Shown piece by piece: positions 12,241 through 22,476 of a stretch of DNA of 64,000 nucleotides. Positions within the stretch are counted from its first letter, which is position 1. The number at the start of each line of letters is the position of its first letter. Source of the DNA: Bactrocera neohumeralis. Taxonomy: Eukaryota > Arthropoda > Insecta > Diptera > Tephritidae. Location of the stretch: assembly GCF_024586455.1 (NCBI RefSeq), contig NC_065922.1, positions 33,972,089 to 34,036,088 on the forward strand, in the 5' to 3' direction. Made by a program: the position numbers and the translations under genes. The notes under the pieces are model-generated. The model was not told the origin of the DNA, ran no database searches, and saw nothing but the letters and a program-made list of their open reading frames with translations.

Positions 12241-13003
12241 CATGAACAATTATTTATTGTAATATCCATATTACTTCATAAGATAAATTCTTAAGTTCAA
12301 GCGAGTGGCATGTAGTGTATATAAACGACTCATATTTCATGCACTTCGAGTGCACAATGCATGGTAATCGCTAAATACTAATATGAACATGGATATGTGT
12401 GTGTGTGGGTGTAGTATATGCATGTATTGCAAGCATTTAGAGCAACATTGCCAAACAGTTTTGGGCATCGCCTTTAACCTTTGTAACCTGTTAAGGCTAT
12501 GCAAGTAAATAAAGGCATAAGTAAAATTGCATTTTTGTTGTATCTTTCCTTTAATAAAAATATTTATAACTTACTGGTTCACTACAAAGACTGGAAAATA
12601 TGGAAAACTGGGCAGAAGGCAAATCATATAATAAAAACGCGAATAAATGTCGACTTATTTGGACCATACACACAACGGGGTCTGCATATGCTGACAGACA
12701 GCCACGCCAATTCAGGGCACTAATGGCATAAGCACGCATTTGCATTTTTTTGTCAGCATTTTTGCTTTTTCATTTGCTTATTCCTTTGTCAATCATGACA
12801 TTATTATTGGTATAAATTATCAGCAGCATTTTTTTCCTTAAATTTATTTCTATAAGACCTTTTAAAATGTTGTTGCAAGTTGAGCCGTTCCTTGATGCCG
12901 TTGCAATCGCCTTTTCCACCTAAAAAAATTATAACTTTTTACACGTTTGGGCGTTAAAAATATATGCATATATGTATGTATTTGTTCCTTTTGAGAATTC
13001 TGA
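12240..13003. other. Spacer, nothing recognised
   Basis: AT-rich unique DNA with a GT-rich tract at about 12392-12420 and CATA words. Frames at 12499-12745 on both strands show no family signature. Confidence 0.35.
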
Positions 13004-13322
13004 TACCCTGAACAAAGTACTATATATTAAGTTTGCTATGAAATTTGTAGGAAACGTCGGAGATGCTATAAAGTATATTCGTAAATGATTAGCGTGACGA
13101 GCAGAGTCGATTTAGTTATGTCTGCCTGTCGTAAACTAGTCACTCCATTTATGAGATATCGTTCATACTTCTTTTTCTATCCAAGACGCTGCTCATTTCT
13201 CGAAATTGCCAATATTGGACCACTATAGAATATAGCTATCATACATAGTGATAGATCAAAATCAAGACCTTGCATGAAAGTATTTTAATTTAACAAGATA
13301 TCTCTAGGAAACCTGGTATGGA
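13004..13322 (+). repeat. Dispersed repeat A, copy 3, left part
   Basis: It starts TACCCTGAACAAAGT and keeps the order 'aagtttgctatgaaatttgta', 'cgtcggagatgctataaag', 'cagagtcgattta', 'gtctgcctgtc' and 'accactatagaatatagct'. The copy breaks at about 13322, where a LINE fragment is inserted, and resumes at about 14058. Confidence 0.75.
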
Positions 13323-14057
13323 TTATTATTGTTGTTGTTGTTGTTTTTGTTGTAACGTCATCCATGGGTGGTGGTTTGATTCCAAGTACGTCATTCACTT
13401 AGAAAGAGTCGGGGAAGCTGTTGATGGCTCCACTGTGAATGGCTGTCGAATGACCGACAGTCTGGTCGGCGTGTTGTTTGATGTCGGCGTCGTAGTTGAG
13501 GAATGACCTCTTGAGGCTCCTACTCCCATTCCAAGCAGGGGACTGCAGGAACTGCTTGAAGAGGAGTTCATTATGATTCTTAACTGGGAGCTTACGGGCC
13601 TCACTATGAAGGTGTTCGATAGGAGACATCAAGAGGCATCCTGTCGTAGTCAGGTCTGGAGCTTCCACGTCGGTGTGTCACTACATCCAGGCGTCCATAT
13701 TGGTACGGCGTAGTTAAGGACAGGTCAGCCGACTGCCTTGTAAGTTGCCAACAACGTTTCTTTCTCCTTTCCCATGTGCTACCGGCTAGCGACTTGACGA
13801 TTTCGTTGCGGATCAGCACATTGGTAATAATCGGGGTCTTATGAGTAGTGAAGGAGCACAGAGTGTCAAAAGTCACACCTAAAATTTTAGGATTATTGAC
13901 AGTCGGAATCTTAACGCCATCTACTGCAATATTAAGGTCAAGTCTGTATTCCTTCGTACAGTTTGTGAATATGGTCGGTGTGGATTTATTTGGGGAGAGG
14001 GTTAAGTTCCGTGAAGCGAGAAAGCGGGAAAGGTCGGAGAGAAATAATATTATTGTC
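13323..14057 (-). mobile_element. Jockey-like LINE fragment inserted in repeat A
   Basis: The minus strand encodes the end of an ORF2. The 176-residue frame 14134-13604 contains 'FLSDLSRFLASRNLTLSPNKSTPTIFT' and 'NNPKILGVTFDTLCSFTTH', the RT palm/thumb region just after the catalytic Asp-Asp. It continues with 'NEIVKSLAGSTW', and frame 13668-13399 gives 'TGCLLMSPIEHLHSEARKLPV' and 'HNELLFKQFL'. This matches Jockey-superfamily elements without RNase H. The 3' end carries a (GTT/CAA)n tail at 13325-13350. It is 5'-truncated upstream of the catalytic motif, as is usual for LINE insertions, and one frameshift separates the frames. Confidence 0.8.
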
Positions 14058-14230
14058 TCAGGCAGCCGAAGTCTTTGTTCAGATTGGACCATTATAGCAT
14101 ATAGCTGCCATACAAACAAACTGATGAAAATCAAAATGCTATTTTTAAAAGCTTTTATGTTATAAAAAATATAAAAATGTAGCTGTGAAGGGTATTATGG
14201 CTTCAGTGCAGCCAAAGTTAACATTTTTTT
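14058..14230 (+). repeat. Dispersed repeat A, copy 3, right part
   Basis: The repeat resumes with 'ttgttcagattggaccatt' and 'gcatatagctgccatac'. It ends in 'gtgaagggtattatggctt', a weakened hairpin (CTTCAG...CCAAAG) and GTTAACATTTTTTT. The order follows copies 1 and 4, so copy 3 was one element before the LINE inserted. Confidence 0.75.
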
Positions 14231-14975
14231 ATTAATTTTTTTTTCAAATTTGCTCTGCTTTATTGCTTCTATGCTTCTATGCTTGAATGTCTGTGTTGTC
14301 AGTTGGCATTCATTTTTTCGGAATTTATTACACGACAACACGCTGTGCAAGGTCAAAATTTAGATCGGTGCAGCGCCCTCTGTGCTGCTTGCTTTTTACA
14401 GTTACCGAAAATGCTGCCGCCAATGGAAACTGCTGAGTCAGGGCGCTAAGGGAAAATCGATTTCAACGCCCAGACGCTTTAAAGTTGGCGCTTGGCGCGC
14501 TTACCTGCTTGCTGGCTTGGCTTGTATAGCAAACGCAGTGACTAGTGCAATTAAGTTGCTGCGCATGCGCCACAAAATCTTTTCTGAAAATTAATAAAAC
14601 AAAAAATAAAAAAGAAGTCAAAAAAAAAATATTAAAAATTATTCCAAAAAACTGAAAAAAGGCGTCTTTTGTGCTGTCCGTTGGTGAGTAAGCCGAAACG
14701 CAAAACCTAACAGTTTTGTTGCTGCTTTTGTTCTGCTCATTGCCCCGCGGGGTGTGGTGGTGGGCGGCGTGCGCTAAAGTGTTGCAATTTGTACACGCCA
14801 AGTCGGCGGTGTTTGCATTTACCACCAACATACGTACGCGCCACATAAATGTATTTGTGGCATGCCTCCTTTTGTTGCATGTTCGTTGTTCAGTCAGCGG
14901 TCAACTGTCGTTACAGTATTTAATATACGAAATATTTGCGCTACATTAATCTTTGGCTTGTTTTTGCTGTTTTTA
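14231..14975. other. Unique sequence between two repeat A copies
   Basis: A moderately GC-rich part at 14360-14580 and 14700-14900 contains open frames on both strands (14382-14594 +, 14463-14846 -, 14716-14949 +). They overlap each other and show no domain. I recognise nothing functional. Confidence 0.35.
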
Positions 14976-15341
14976 TACCCTGAACAGGGTTCGAAGTCTG
15001 TAACACACAGAAGGAAGCGTCGGAGACCCTAAAAAGTATAAATATAAATGATCAGTATGTTGAGCTGAGTCGATTTAGCCATGTCCGTCTGTCTCTCTGT
15101 CTGTATATATACGAACTAGTGCCACAGTTTAAAAGATATCGTTTTGAAATTTTGCAAACGTCATTTTCTCTTCAAGAATGGATTACTGTTTAAGATAATA
15201 ACATAATCTCCGAATAAATTGTTCAGATTGGATTACTATAGCATATAGCTTCCATACAAACTGGACACATAGTTACTAAAAGATATGCACCTGTGAAGGG
15301 TATATTAGCTTCGGTGCAGCCGAAGTTAACGTTTTTTCTTG
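14976..15341 (+). repeat. Dispersed repeat A, copy 4 (short, both ends present)
   Basis: This copy is internally deleted but keeps both termini. The 5' end is TACCCTGAACAGGGT. The 3' end is 'gaagggtatattagcttcgg' followed by the hairpin CTTCGG-tgcag-CCGAAG and GTTAACGTTTTTTCTTG. The retained ends in a 366-bp copy define the family boundaries better than the other copies do. Confidence 0.85.
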
Positions 15342-16026
15342 TTTATTTCCAATTTTGTAATCAATGTTTTATTTATTACCACACCACGCATATTTTCACT
15401 AATAAGCCTCTGAAATTGAAATGTAATTTTCAGAAATCGTAACAGTTAATGATTAAGCTTCGTTTAAGCTTTATTAAATTTGATCACATTCGATGTGGGT
15501 GCAGGCGTCAAGTTTTAGGTATTCATTAGCCTGAAAGCAGTGATTTGTATGAAATCCTAGGTTGAATTTCTCACTTCAATAATGTGGCAACTCTTTCGAA
15601 TTTTTAGTTTGAGACCTTTTTTCACACACACAGGCTCCCAAGGGACCATTTTTTATGAACAGAAGTATTAATTTTTCGAAAAGAATTGGATTTTACACTA
15701 AATGAACAACACTTGTCTGTGATTGATTCTTAACTAACGTTTGAGTAGTTGGTCTCTTCGAGGAATCAAGTTTATCTTAAAGATTAGACAGTTCGAAAAA
15801 TTAAGTTTTTATTCCTAAATTGTAAACTATTGAAAAATATGATTCCAAAGCTTTTAACGTAAATTCCGACTCGTTCCATTAATATAATCTATTAAAGGCA
15901 GTAGGTCCCTTCATCCCCTTTAGATACCATAACTTTCAAAAACCGCTTTTCTCAAATCGACATTAGCACGCTAGTTTGAAGAGTTTTTAATCAATCGTTT
16001 TTAAAATTAGCTGGTACTTTCTTTAT
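15342..16026. other. Spacer, nothing recognised
   Basis: AT-rich unique sequence between repeat A copy 4 and a mariner remnant. No open frame or repeat signature was seen. Confidence 0.35.
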
Positions 16027-16830
16027 AAAGGGTGATCCATTTCGAGGTTCCCTACTTTTTTAAAGAAAAAACGCAGAAACTTCAAAATTAATGGGGAATT
16101 GTTATTAAATCTTATCATTCGAAAGAACATTCCTTGGAATTATTTGGTTGGTTCAAGGCCTGAATCGAAGCGGGATTGCCCGTATAGACTTCAGACTTTA
16201 CATATCCTCACAGGAAAAAGTCTAACGGTGTGATATCACACGGCTATTGAGTGTTCTCTCAATAAAGTCACTGATTGATGCGTTGAAAGTGGCGCTTGTT
16301 GAAAATGTCGCCGAGATAACGGTCGCCATTGACGTTACGTTCTCACCGGCATCATTTTTAAAGAAATATGGTTCCACCGGCCCACAAACCACACCAAACC
16401 ATTGTGGACCAAACTGGATGAAATGGCAGCTCCCCAAAAGGTGCAATTTTGCTTCTTTCTCTGACAAAATTTGCTTGAAAACGTCGGATCTTCTTGAAAC
16501 TTTTCAAGAGCGACGTCGCTTGGGAAGGTGGAGCGGCTTCAGTTTTTGCATAACCTGCATTTCGTACGGTTTCAATTGAAAATCTCGACGTAAAATGCGC
16601 TAAGTCGTGTACACTCTCAGCTACGGTTGCTATATGTGACCTGGTCTACGAAAAGGGGGCTAACGTGCGAAAACTAGTTTTCTGGGAAAAGCTGTTAAAA
16701 ATAATCGTCAGTTTCTCGTTATCTCATTAATTGTTCTCCTTTTCCTTGACACCTAAGCCCCCTTTTCGTAGACCAGGTCACATATATGTATATTACTTCA
16801 TTGCAATCTGGTCGTGGTCTATTCGGCCGA
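16027..16830 (-). mobile_element. rosa-type mariner remnant, interrupted by a MITE
   Basis: The left end 'gggtgatccatttcgaggtt' at about 16028 matches the copy at 11388. Minus-strand frame 16467-16222 holds 'HFIQFGPQWFGVVCGPVEPYFFKNDAGENVT', corresponding to the 'WCGLWAGGIIGPYFFKNDAGENVTVNG' region upstream of the second catalytic Asp in rosa mariners, followed by a frameshift. The 148-bp MITE sits at 16635-16782. The right boundary is uncertain; sequence resembling the 11388 copy continues only a short way beyond the MITE. Confidence 0.65.
16635..16782. mobile_element. Small MITE with 27-bp perfect TIRs and TA target duplication
   Basis: The left end (16635-16661) begins TGTGACCTGGTCTACGAAAA and continues GGGGGCT. 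The right end (16756-16782) is its exact reverse complement. TA dinucleotides flank both sides (16633-16634 and 16783-16784), as in Tc1/mariner-type insertions. The 94-bp interior has no coding potential. The bases on either side join to restore the mariner sequence seen at about 12020 ('gctatat'), so this inserted into the mariner remnant. Confidence 0.85.
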
Positions 16831-18118
16831 ATATTATCCAATAATGAATGCTGGGTCTCAAGATGGGGATGGAGTCGCGAATAGTAGTGTTCTATATCAG
16901 CCTAAAGAAGGAAAACTTTGTTTTTTTTCTCGTTTGATTTCAGATAAAGACCTAGACCTTCAATGTGGGGTCGCTAACATCTTCGATAATTTTCAAAGAA
17001 ATTCTTCAATAAATTTACAGAAGTATTTAAGTATGGTTAAACATACGTATAAAATCTTGTATGCTTTAATAAAATTCGTGAATCTCCTTGAGAAAACGTT
17101 GTTCTAATTCTATTTCTCCACTTAAATCAAAACCAACTAACTCTATTTAATACCCAGCAGAGGTTTCGCAATTCGACATGCTCCACTATGCTTGATTTAA
17201 TCAATTAGATATTAATTGTTTTTATTAAACCTTGAGTTTGCTTTATTTTATGCGCAGACAAAAACAATACAAATTATTAGCAAAATTCTGAATTATTTAC
17301 AGAAAACCCGTTAATTCCTGTGAAAAAAAATTAACAAAATTTAATTAAACGCAATGCATGGTGTTGCTAAGCCATGGAAGGCAATACATTTACAAAAACA
17401 TAAATTAGCAACATGAAATATATTCACCTAAACACACTAGAATGCCCAAATTTGTCTTCTGTGTGGAGCTAATAGCCGCACCTACTACGCGAATTTTGTT
17501 TTGATTTATTTTAGCATTTGCCTATGACAGCGCTCGTGTTTATATGTGAAAAATCGTCACAATTCAGCAAAACTGAAACTTTCATGCAGTCAGCTTACTA
17601 GCTACCCTGTTGGCATGACTATTGTATAGTACATACTTTTCTACTGAATTTGGTTAGCCTCTGAAGAGACTTTTGGTTCTATAGTTTATGTGGAGTTAGT
17701 CTATATTTTCTAGTCCTACTCTAGGGTGGACCTTAGAATCGCAAGAAAGTTTTTACTTGAGAATATTTGTGTGTTATGCTTTGCTTTGGTCGTTATTTTT
17801 CACCTCAGAAATCGATTATCGATTAAGAGAGTTTCTTGTTTTTTGGCTGTGTTATTTACCACACCACATTTGTAATCTCTGGTAGATATTTTATTGAATT
17901 TTCCTTCTATTTGGAGTGAACTTCTTAAAGTTATCCTTCCATTGGAAGTTCATTCAATTCCTAAACCACTCCGAAAGACCTTTTCAATCAAGGTATGGTA
18001 CCTTACAAGTATTTCCTGCAATTGTAACATTTTTCTCAGTAGGGAGTTGAATCCATAAATTTCTGGAAGCTAATTGTGATTTATTATACTATGGAGAGGG
18101 TGTATTAAGTTATATACA
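16830..18118. other. Unique sequence, nothing recognised
   Basis: The frame 16814-17107 (+) has ordinary amino-acid composition for its first 45 residues but no recognisable domain and no splice or start context that would support a gene. The rest is AT-rich spacer. Confidence 0.35.
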
Positions 18119-19150
18119 TATATAACGGGTTTTCAATACAAAGGTTTTTGAAAAAAAAAAAACGGTTTGTGGGATATCAATGAAATTGTGAAAGTACATT
18201 CGATGCCATTATGTATGGAACTCGATTTCTTTTGCATGGCCACCACGGGCAAGCTTGCAGAAGTCCATACGCTGAACCCAATTTTCGATGGTTTTCAAGC
18301 ATAAATCGCTGCAATTTCACGTTCAATTTTGGACAGAGTTCGTCAATCATCGCTTGTTGGCATAGACCATAGACTTGTCGTAGCCCCACAGGAAATAGTC
18401 TAACAGCGTCAAAGTGCACAACCAAGGCGGTCAATTGACTAGGCCATTTCGTGAGATAACACGTTCACCAAACTTGGTTTTCAATAAATCGATTGTGACA
18501 TTCGATTGTGTGGCTTGTGGCGCCGTCCTGTTGGAACCACATGTTGTCCAAGTCCATATCATCCAATTAAGGTCAAAAATATTCAGTTATTATTGAGCGG
18601 TACCGATTCCCATTCACAGTAACATGCCGGTCTTCATCATCACGGAAGAAGCACGGCCCAATGACGCCGCCGTCCCATGTCCCATAAGCCGCACCAAACC
18701 GTAATTCTTTCGGGATGCAATAGTGACCCATGGAGTACGTGTGGATTGCATATTTTGCTGGATGTAGGCCAAGATCTTTTCGTAAAATTCGCCACAACGA
18801 CGTCACAGAGATGTCCAACGCTTGAGAACCAAGATTTGGGTCTTTCTCAATTGATGCGATAGCGGCAGCAATATTCTCGACACTATGGGCACTTCTTTGT
18901 CTCACTGGCACTGGAACATTTTGTACTGTGCTTGTGGATTCAAATTTTTCCACTAGACGCACAATTGTTGATCTGACAGGACGGACGATTATGACGACCA
19001 TAAATTGGACATAGCGCTCTTAAAGTTGAGACCATAGACTCCGAATTTCGGTAGTAAATTTTAATAATTTCGACTCGTTGGATCGTATATCTTTTCATGA
19101 TGAAATGGCAAACCTTACTGAGGAGAAATGTCAAAAGAGCGGGAAAAAAT
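18119..19150 (-). mobile_element. rosa-type (DD41D) mariner, internally deleted
   Basis: The left end shows 'gggttttcaatacaaaggtt', the terminal repeat of this subfamily. On the minus strand the transposase starts near 19100 ('MKRYTIQRVEIIKIYYRNSE', 'TLRALCPIYGRHNRP') and continues after a frameshift in frame 19001-18573 ('TIVRLVEKFESTSTVQNVPV', 'SVTSLWRILRKDLGLHP'). It then jumps to 'FGAAYGTWDGGVIGPCFFRDDEDRHVTVNGNRYRSIITEYF'. The segment with the first catalytic Asp is deleted. After the third catalytic region come 'DAVRLFPVGLRQVYGLCQQAMIDELCPKLNVKLQRFM' and a short tail (18434-18177). The gene is dead. Confidence 0.8.
18573..19001 (-). pseudogene. rosa mariner transposase, N-terminal and central fragment
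   Basis: This 142-residue frame joins the second half of the bipartite DNA-binding region (helix-turn-helix; 'SVTSLWRILRKDL' at about residues 65-77) directly to the strand just before the second catalytic residue ('VIGPCFFRDDEDRHVTVNG' at about 111-129). Roughly 80-90 residues that carry the first catalytic Asp ('SDEAHF' in relatives) are absent. The true start lies upstream in another frame. Confidence 0.75.
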
Positions 19151-19189
19151 ATGGTGTCGTTCGGTCTCTATCGGTCTACTTTTGTAGCG

Positions 19190-19360
19190 GTCCTATGAAA
19201 AAAAACTTTATAATTAATGAGATTGACAGGCTTAGTCTCATAGTTTTTGAAATATCGATCTGAAACTTTGCACAAAAAGCAATGTAGCATAAAGCTGATT
19301 GAACAAAATCAAGTATTTGTATGGGAAACACTTTTTTTGGAGAAGATATCAAAAATATTG
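19190..19360 (+). repeat. Fragment of dispersed repeat A
   Basis: It contains 'atatcgatctgaaactttgc', a 'gcataaagct' version of the ATAGCT block, 'gaacaaaatcaagtatttgt' and 'atgggaaacact', in the order found in repeat A copies 1 and 2. It directly follows the mariner at 18119-19150, which may have inserted into it. Confidence 0.55.
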
Positions 19361-20853
19361 CTTTCAGTTCAGTTCAGTTCATAATAGTCTTACAGCAGAG
19401 ATCTCTTCACTCAACAAAAATTGTATTTGTGACTCAGTAGATATTCCCTACTGTGGCGTTTCATGCATATGAGAGCCTGTTGCGTTAGCCACGCCAGCAC
19501 ATACCACACGCTCAACGTATATACATATGTATGTATTTTAGGTACATACAATATGATCACTTACATACATACGCCATCATAAAATCATGCAATTGCTATT
19601 CCTTTTGTGATCGAATTTGCAAATCTGCGCTAAAATGTAGTTTGTCCTTGGAAATGCGGCAGTATTAACGGTAACATTGGGTATAAAAAACGCAAGTCAG
19701 CTTTAGCCAGCATTTGTTGGTTGCTGCGTCACCAACTCCATGCCTAATATGCATTTAATACAAAAATTGTTTCTATACATTTTTCTATATATACTCTATG
19801 TAACATACGTATACACATATGCATACACACATATGTATGTACACGCCTATATAGACCAAATGTAATTAGCTTGTATGTGTGTGTTTTAAGGTGTTGCTGC
19901 CACGCCGTTGTACCGTTATGATTCAACATATATACGTGCACATACATATGTCTTGATTTATGCTCACAATATGCCACCAGCACCGCCACCGCTACCACCC
20001 GCTGCTCTGGTGACGTTTAAAGGTGTTAAATCGCGCTAAAAACAAAGTTTATGAAAACATAGAAAGGCATAAAAAACTCCAAAGCCGTTTTAGTTGACAT
20101 ACCTACATATAGACTTGAGTAATTGCGCCTTGATTATCACAAACGGTTTCATTGTGTTTTAATCGTGTGTACAAAGTTGAGGTGTAGAATTTTTCACTTC
20201 CATTTATTAATTGTCTTTTGGTTTTCTACATTCTTATTTATGTTAATTGGCCTAATCACTGATAATTATGTTTTTAAAATTCAATAAATACATAATCTAA
20301 TTTGTTTGGGTTACAATTACTCTAATTACTGCTTAATATGTGGAGCTATAGCTGTTTGGAGGCTGACGACATTGATACATTTTCGAAAAATTGGTGTTAG
20401 GTATTTTCAAAATTTCTGCTACTGAAAATGCCTGAGATGTTTGAAAGCTCGAATAACATTAAGGAGTTATATCTAAGCAAGTCAAAAAGAAAAAGAAACT
20501 TTTTTGTAAATTTTTTTCTGAAGAGGGATTTTACTTAATGAAAAAATTAAAAAATGTACTTTAATAATCGGCGATTCAATCAGAAAAAAATTGAAATACC
20601 TTTGTCAATCTCCAGGGAAATCTCCAAAGAAGGTGTCTTGCGGCGAGGAAGAGTTTTCTGCTTAACATTTTCTCAAATTCAAAACCAATAAATATTAATA
20701 CTATTTCAGGCACTTAAATAAAAAAACTTGGATTTTTGACAAAATGGCGTCTTCCCAAAAAAATTTGGGTTTCTGTGAAAAATACTAAAGTGAATTTCAA
20801 AGTAGTTTAAGAAAACGAAAAATCTTAATACTTCTATCGTTACCTGGCCAATA
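19360..20853. other. Unique sequence with a candidate TATA promoter
   Basis: It contains TACATA/CATATG simple words (19500-19960) and a GTATAAAA box at 19681-19688. From 20390 onward the DNA is AT-rich and has the texture of repeat C (long A and T runs), without a clear match. No gene was recognised. Confidence 0.35.
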
Positions 20854-20964
20854 TATCGGGTGATTTTTTTAAGAGCTTGATAACTTTTTCCAAAAAAAAA
20901 AACGCATAAAATTTGCAAAATCTCATCGGTTCTTTATTTGAAACGTTAGATTGGTTCATGACAT

Positions 20965-21468
20965 TTACTTTTTGAAGATAATTTCATTTAAATGTTGACC
21001 GCGGCTGCGTCTTAGGTGGTCCATTCGGAAAGTCCAATTTTGGGCAACTTTTTCGAGCATTTCGGCCGGAATAGCCCGAATTTCTTCGGAAATGTTGTCT
21101 TCCAAAGCTGGAATAGTTGCTGGCTTATTTCTGTAGACTTTAGACTTGACGTAGCCCCACAAAAAATAGTCTAAAGGCGTTAAATCGCATGATCTTGGTG
21201 GCCAACTTACGGGTCCATTTCTTGAGATGAATTGTTCTCCGAAGTTTTCCCTCAAAATGGCCATAGAATCGCGAGCTGTGTGGCATGTAGCGCCATCTTG
21301 TTGAAACCACATGTCAACCAAGTTCAGTTCTTCCATTTTTGGCAACAAAAAGTTTGTTAGCATCGAACGATAGCGATCGCCATTCACCGTAACGTTGCGT
21401 CCAACAGCATCTTTGAAAAATACGGTCCAATGATTCCACCAGCGTACAAACCACACCAAACAGTGCAT
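20965..21468 (-). pseudogene. DD41D mariner transposase, catalytic C-terminal two-thirds
   Basis: This 167-residue frame holds the best-preserved transposase in the window. 'FFKDAVGRNVTVNGDRYRSM' (about residues 18-37) precedes 'MWFQQDGATCHTA' with the second catalytic Asp. After 41 intervening residues comes the third Asp in 'LTPLDYFLWGYVKSKVY'. The C-terminus is 'HLRRSRGQHLNEIIFKK'. The DD41D spacing assigns it to the rosa group of mariner-like elements. The start is lost: upstream codons for 'PEKCTVWCGLYAGGIIGP' lie in another frame, and the N-terminal DNA-binding domain and first catalytic Asp are absent because of the inversion junction at about 21486. Confidence 0.88.
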
Positions 21469-21486
21469 TTTTCGGGATGCATGGGC

Positions 21487-21729
21487 AGTTGGCCACCAAC
21501 ATCATGCGATTTAACGCCTTTAGACTATTTTTTGTGGGGCTACGTCAAGTCTAAAGTCTACAGAAATAAGCCAGCAACTATTCCAGCTTTGGAAGACAAC
21601 ATTTCCGAACAAATTCGGGCTATTCCGGCCGAAATGCTCGAAAAAGTTGCCCAAAATTGGACTTTCCGAATGGACCACCTAAGACGCAGCCGCGGTCAAC
21701 ATTTAAATGAAATTATCTTCAAAAAGTAA
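21487..21729 (+). pseudogene. Inverted duplicate of the mariner transposase C-terminus
   Basis: Part of the open frame 21430-21729. From 'CDLTPLDYFLWGYVKSKVY' to 'HLRRSRGQHLNEIIFKK' it repeats the opposite-strand frame at 20965-21205 with only one amino-acid change seen (SEQIRAI versus SEEIRAI). The sequence before the junction is antisense mariner and therefore not transposase. Confidence 0.85.
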
Positions 21730-21845
21730 ATGTCATGAACCAATCTAACGTTTCAAATAAAGAACCGATGAGATTTTGCAAATTTTATGCGTTTTTTTTT
21801 AAAAAAAAGTTATCAAGCTCTTAAAAAATCACCCGATATTATAAA

Positions 21846-22476
21846 AACCCATGTAACGTTTTCCCGTTAAAAAAAAAACCTTTTTTTCAAAAATTTTTTT
21901 CTCATATAAAAAATGAAATATTTTATGAGAATTTTTTATTTTTACAAACAAACATTATTAATAACGGAATACTGAAATTTTTGGAAAAAAAATATTTTCA
22001 ACCCGGCCATTGCGACGCCATTTCCGGTGACCCCTCGAAAAAAAAAAATATCCCGCGTTGGCGGGATAACTCCTCACAGGATCGTCTAAAGAGAAAAATT
22101 ATGTGTTTTAGTTAAAACCTTAAATTACAACTGAAAATTGGATTTTTTGCAGACATTTTTACAAAAAAAAAAAGAAATTTCCCTTCCCTCGTCCAAGTCT
22201 TTAAGAATTGTATTTCAACCACCCGTGTAAAATTTCATGAAGATCGGTTGAGTAGTTCTCGAGAAATTTTCCCAACCGACTTCAAAAACATAGTTTCGAG
22301 AAAAATTTAAAAACGGCGCACTTAGTCTATCTAGCTTCAAGCGTACTAGTTTTCAAGGCTTTATCTGCGAAACTATCACTAGGATGAGCTTGAAAACTTA
22401 GGACAATATCCAGAGGTGTTGCAGAATTTAATTAAAAATTAGATTTTTTATAAGTCGTAAACCCATGTAATCCCTT
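21846..22476. repeat. Dispersed repeat C, copy 1
   Basis: About 630 bp are alignable by eye with the better copy at 43902-44560. Shared blocks are 'catataaaaaatgaaatatt', 'ttttggaaaaaaa', 'gcgttgg.gggataactcct', 'aagatcggttgagtagtt', 'cgacttcaaaaacatagttt' and 'acggcgcactta'. The right end is 'aaacccatgtaatccctt', a version of the terminal repeat. It is non-coding and lies immediately right of the fold-back mariner. Confidence 0.75.

Larger units (their letters stand above)
20856..21836. mobile_element. Fold-back (palindromic) rosa-type mariner
   Basis: The left arm (about 20856-21207) and right arm (about 21487-21836) are near-perfect reverse complements over about 350 bp. They share the terminal 'tcgggtgatttttttaagag', the mariner 3' UTR and the C-terminal 75 codons. 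Only a few mismatches are visible, for example GAA versus CAA (Glu/Gln) and changes in the A/T run near each end. TA flanks both ends (20854-20855 and 21837-21838). The loop (21208-21486) holds more transposase, encoded on the minus strand. Both ends of the element are therefore mariner 3' ends; the normal 5' end is missing. This is an inverted rearrangement of one mariner family. Confidence 0.9.
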
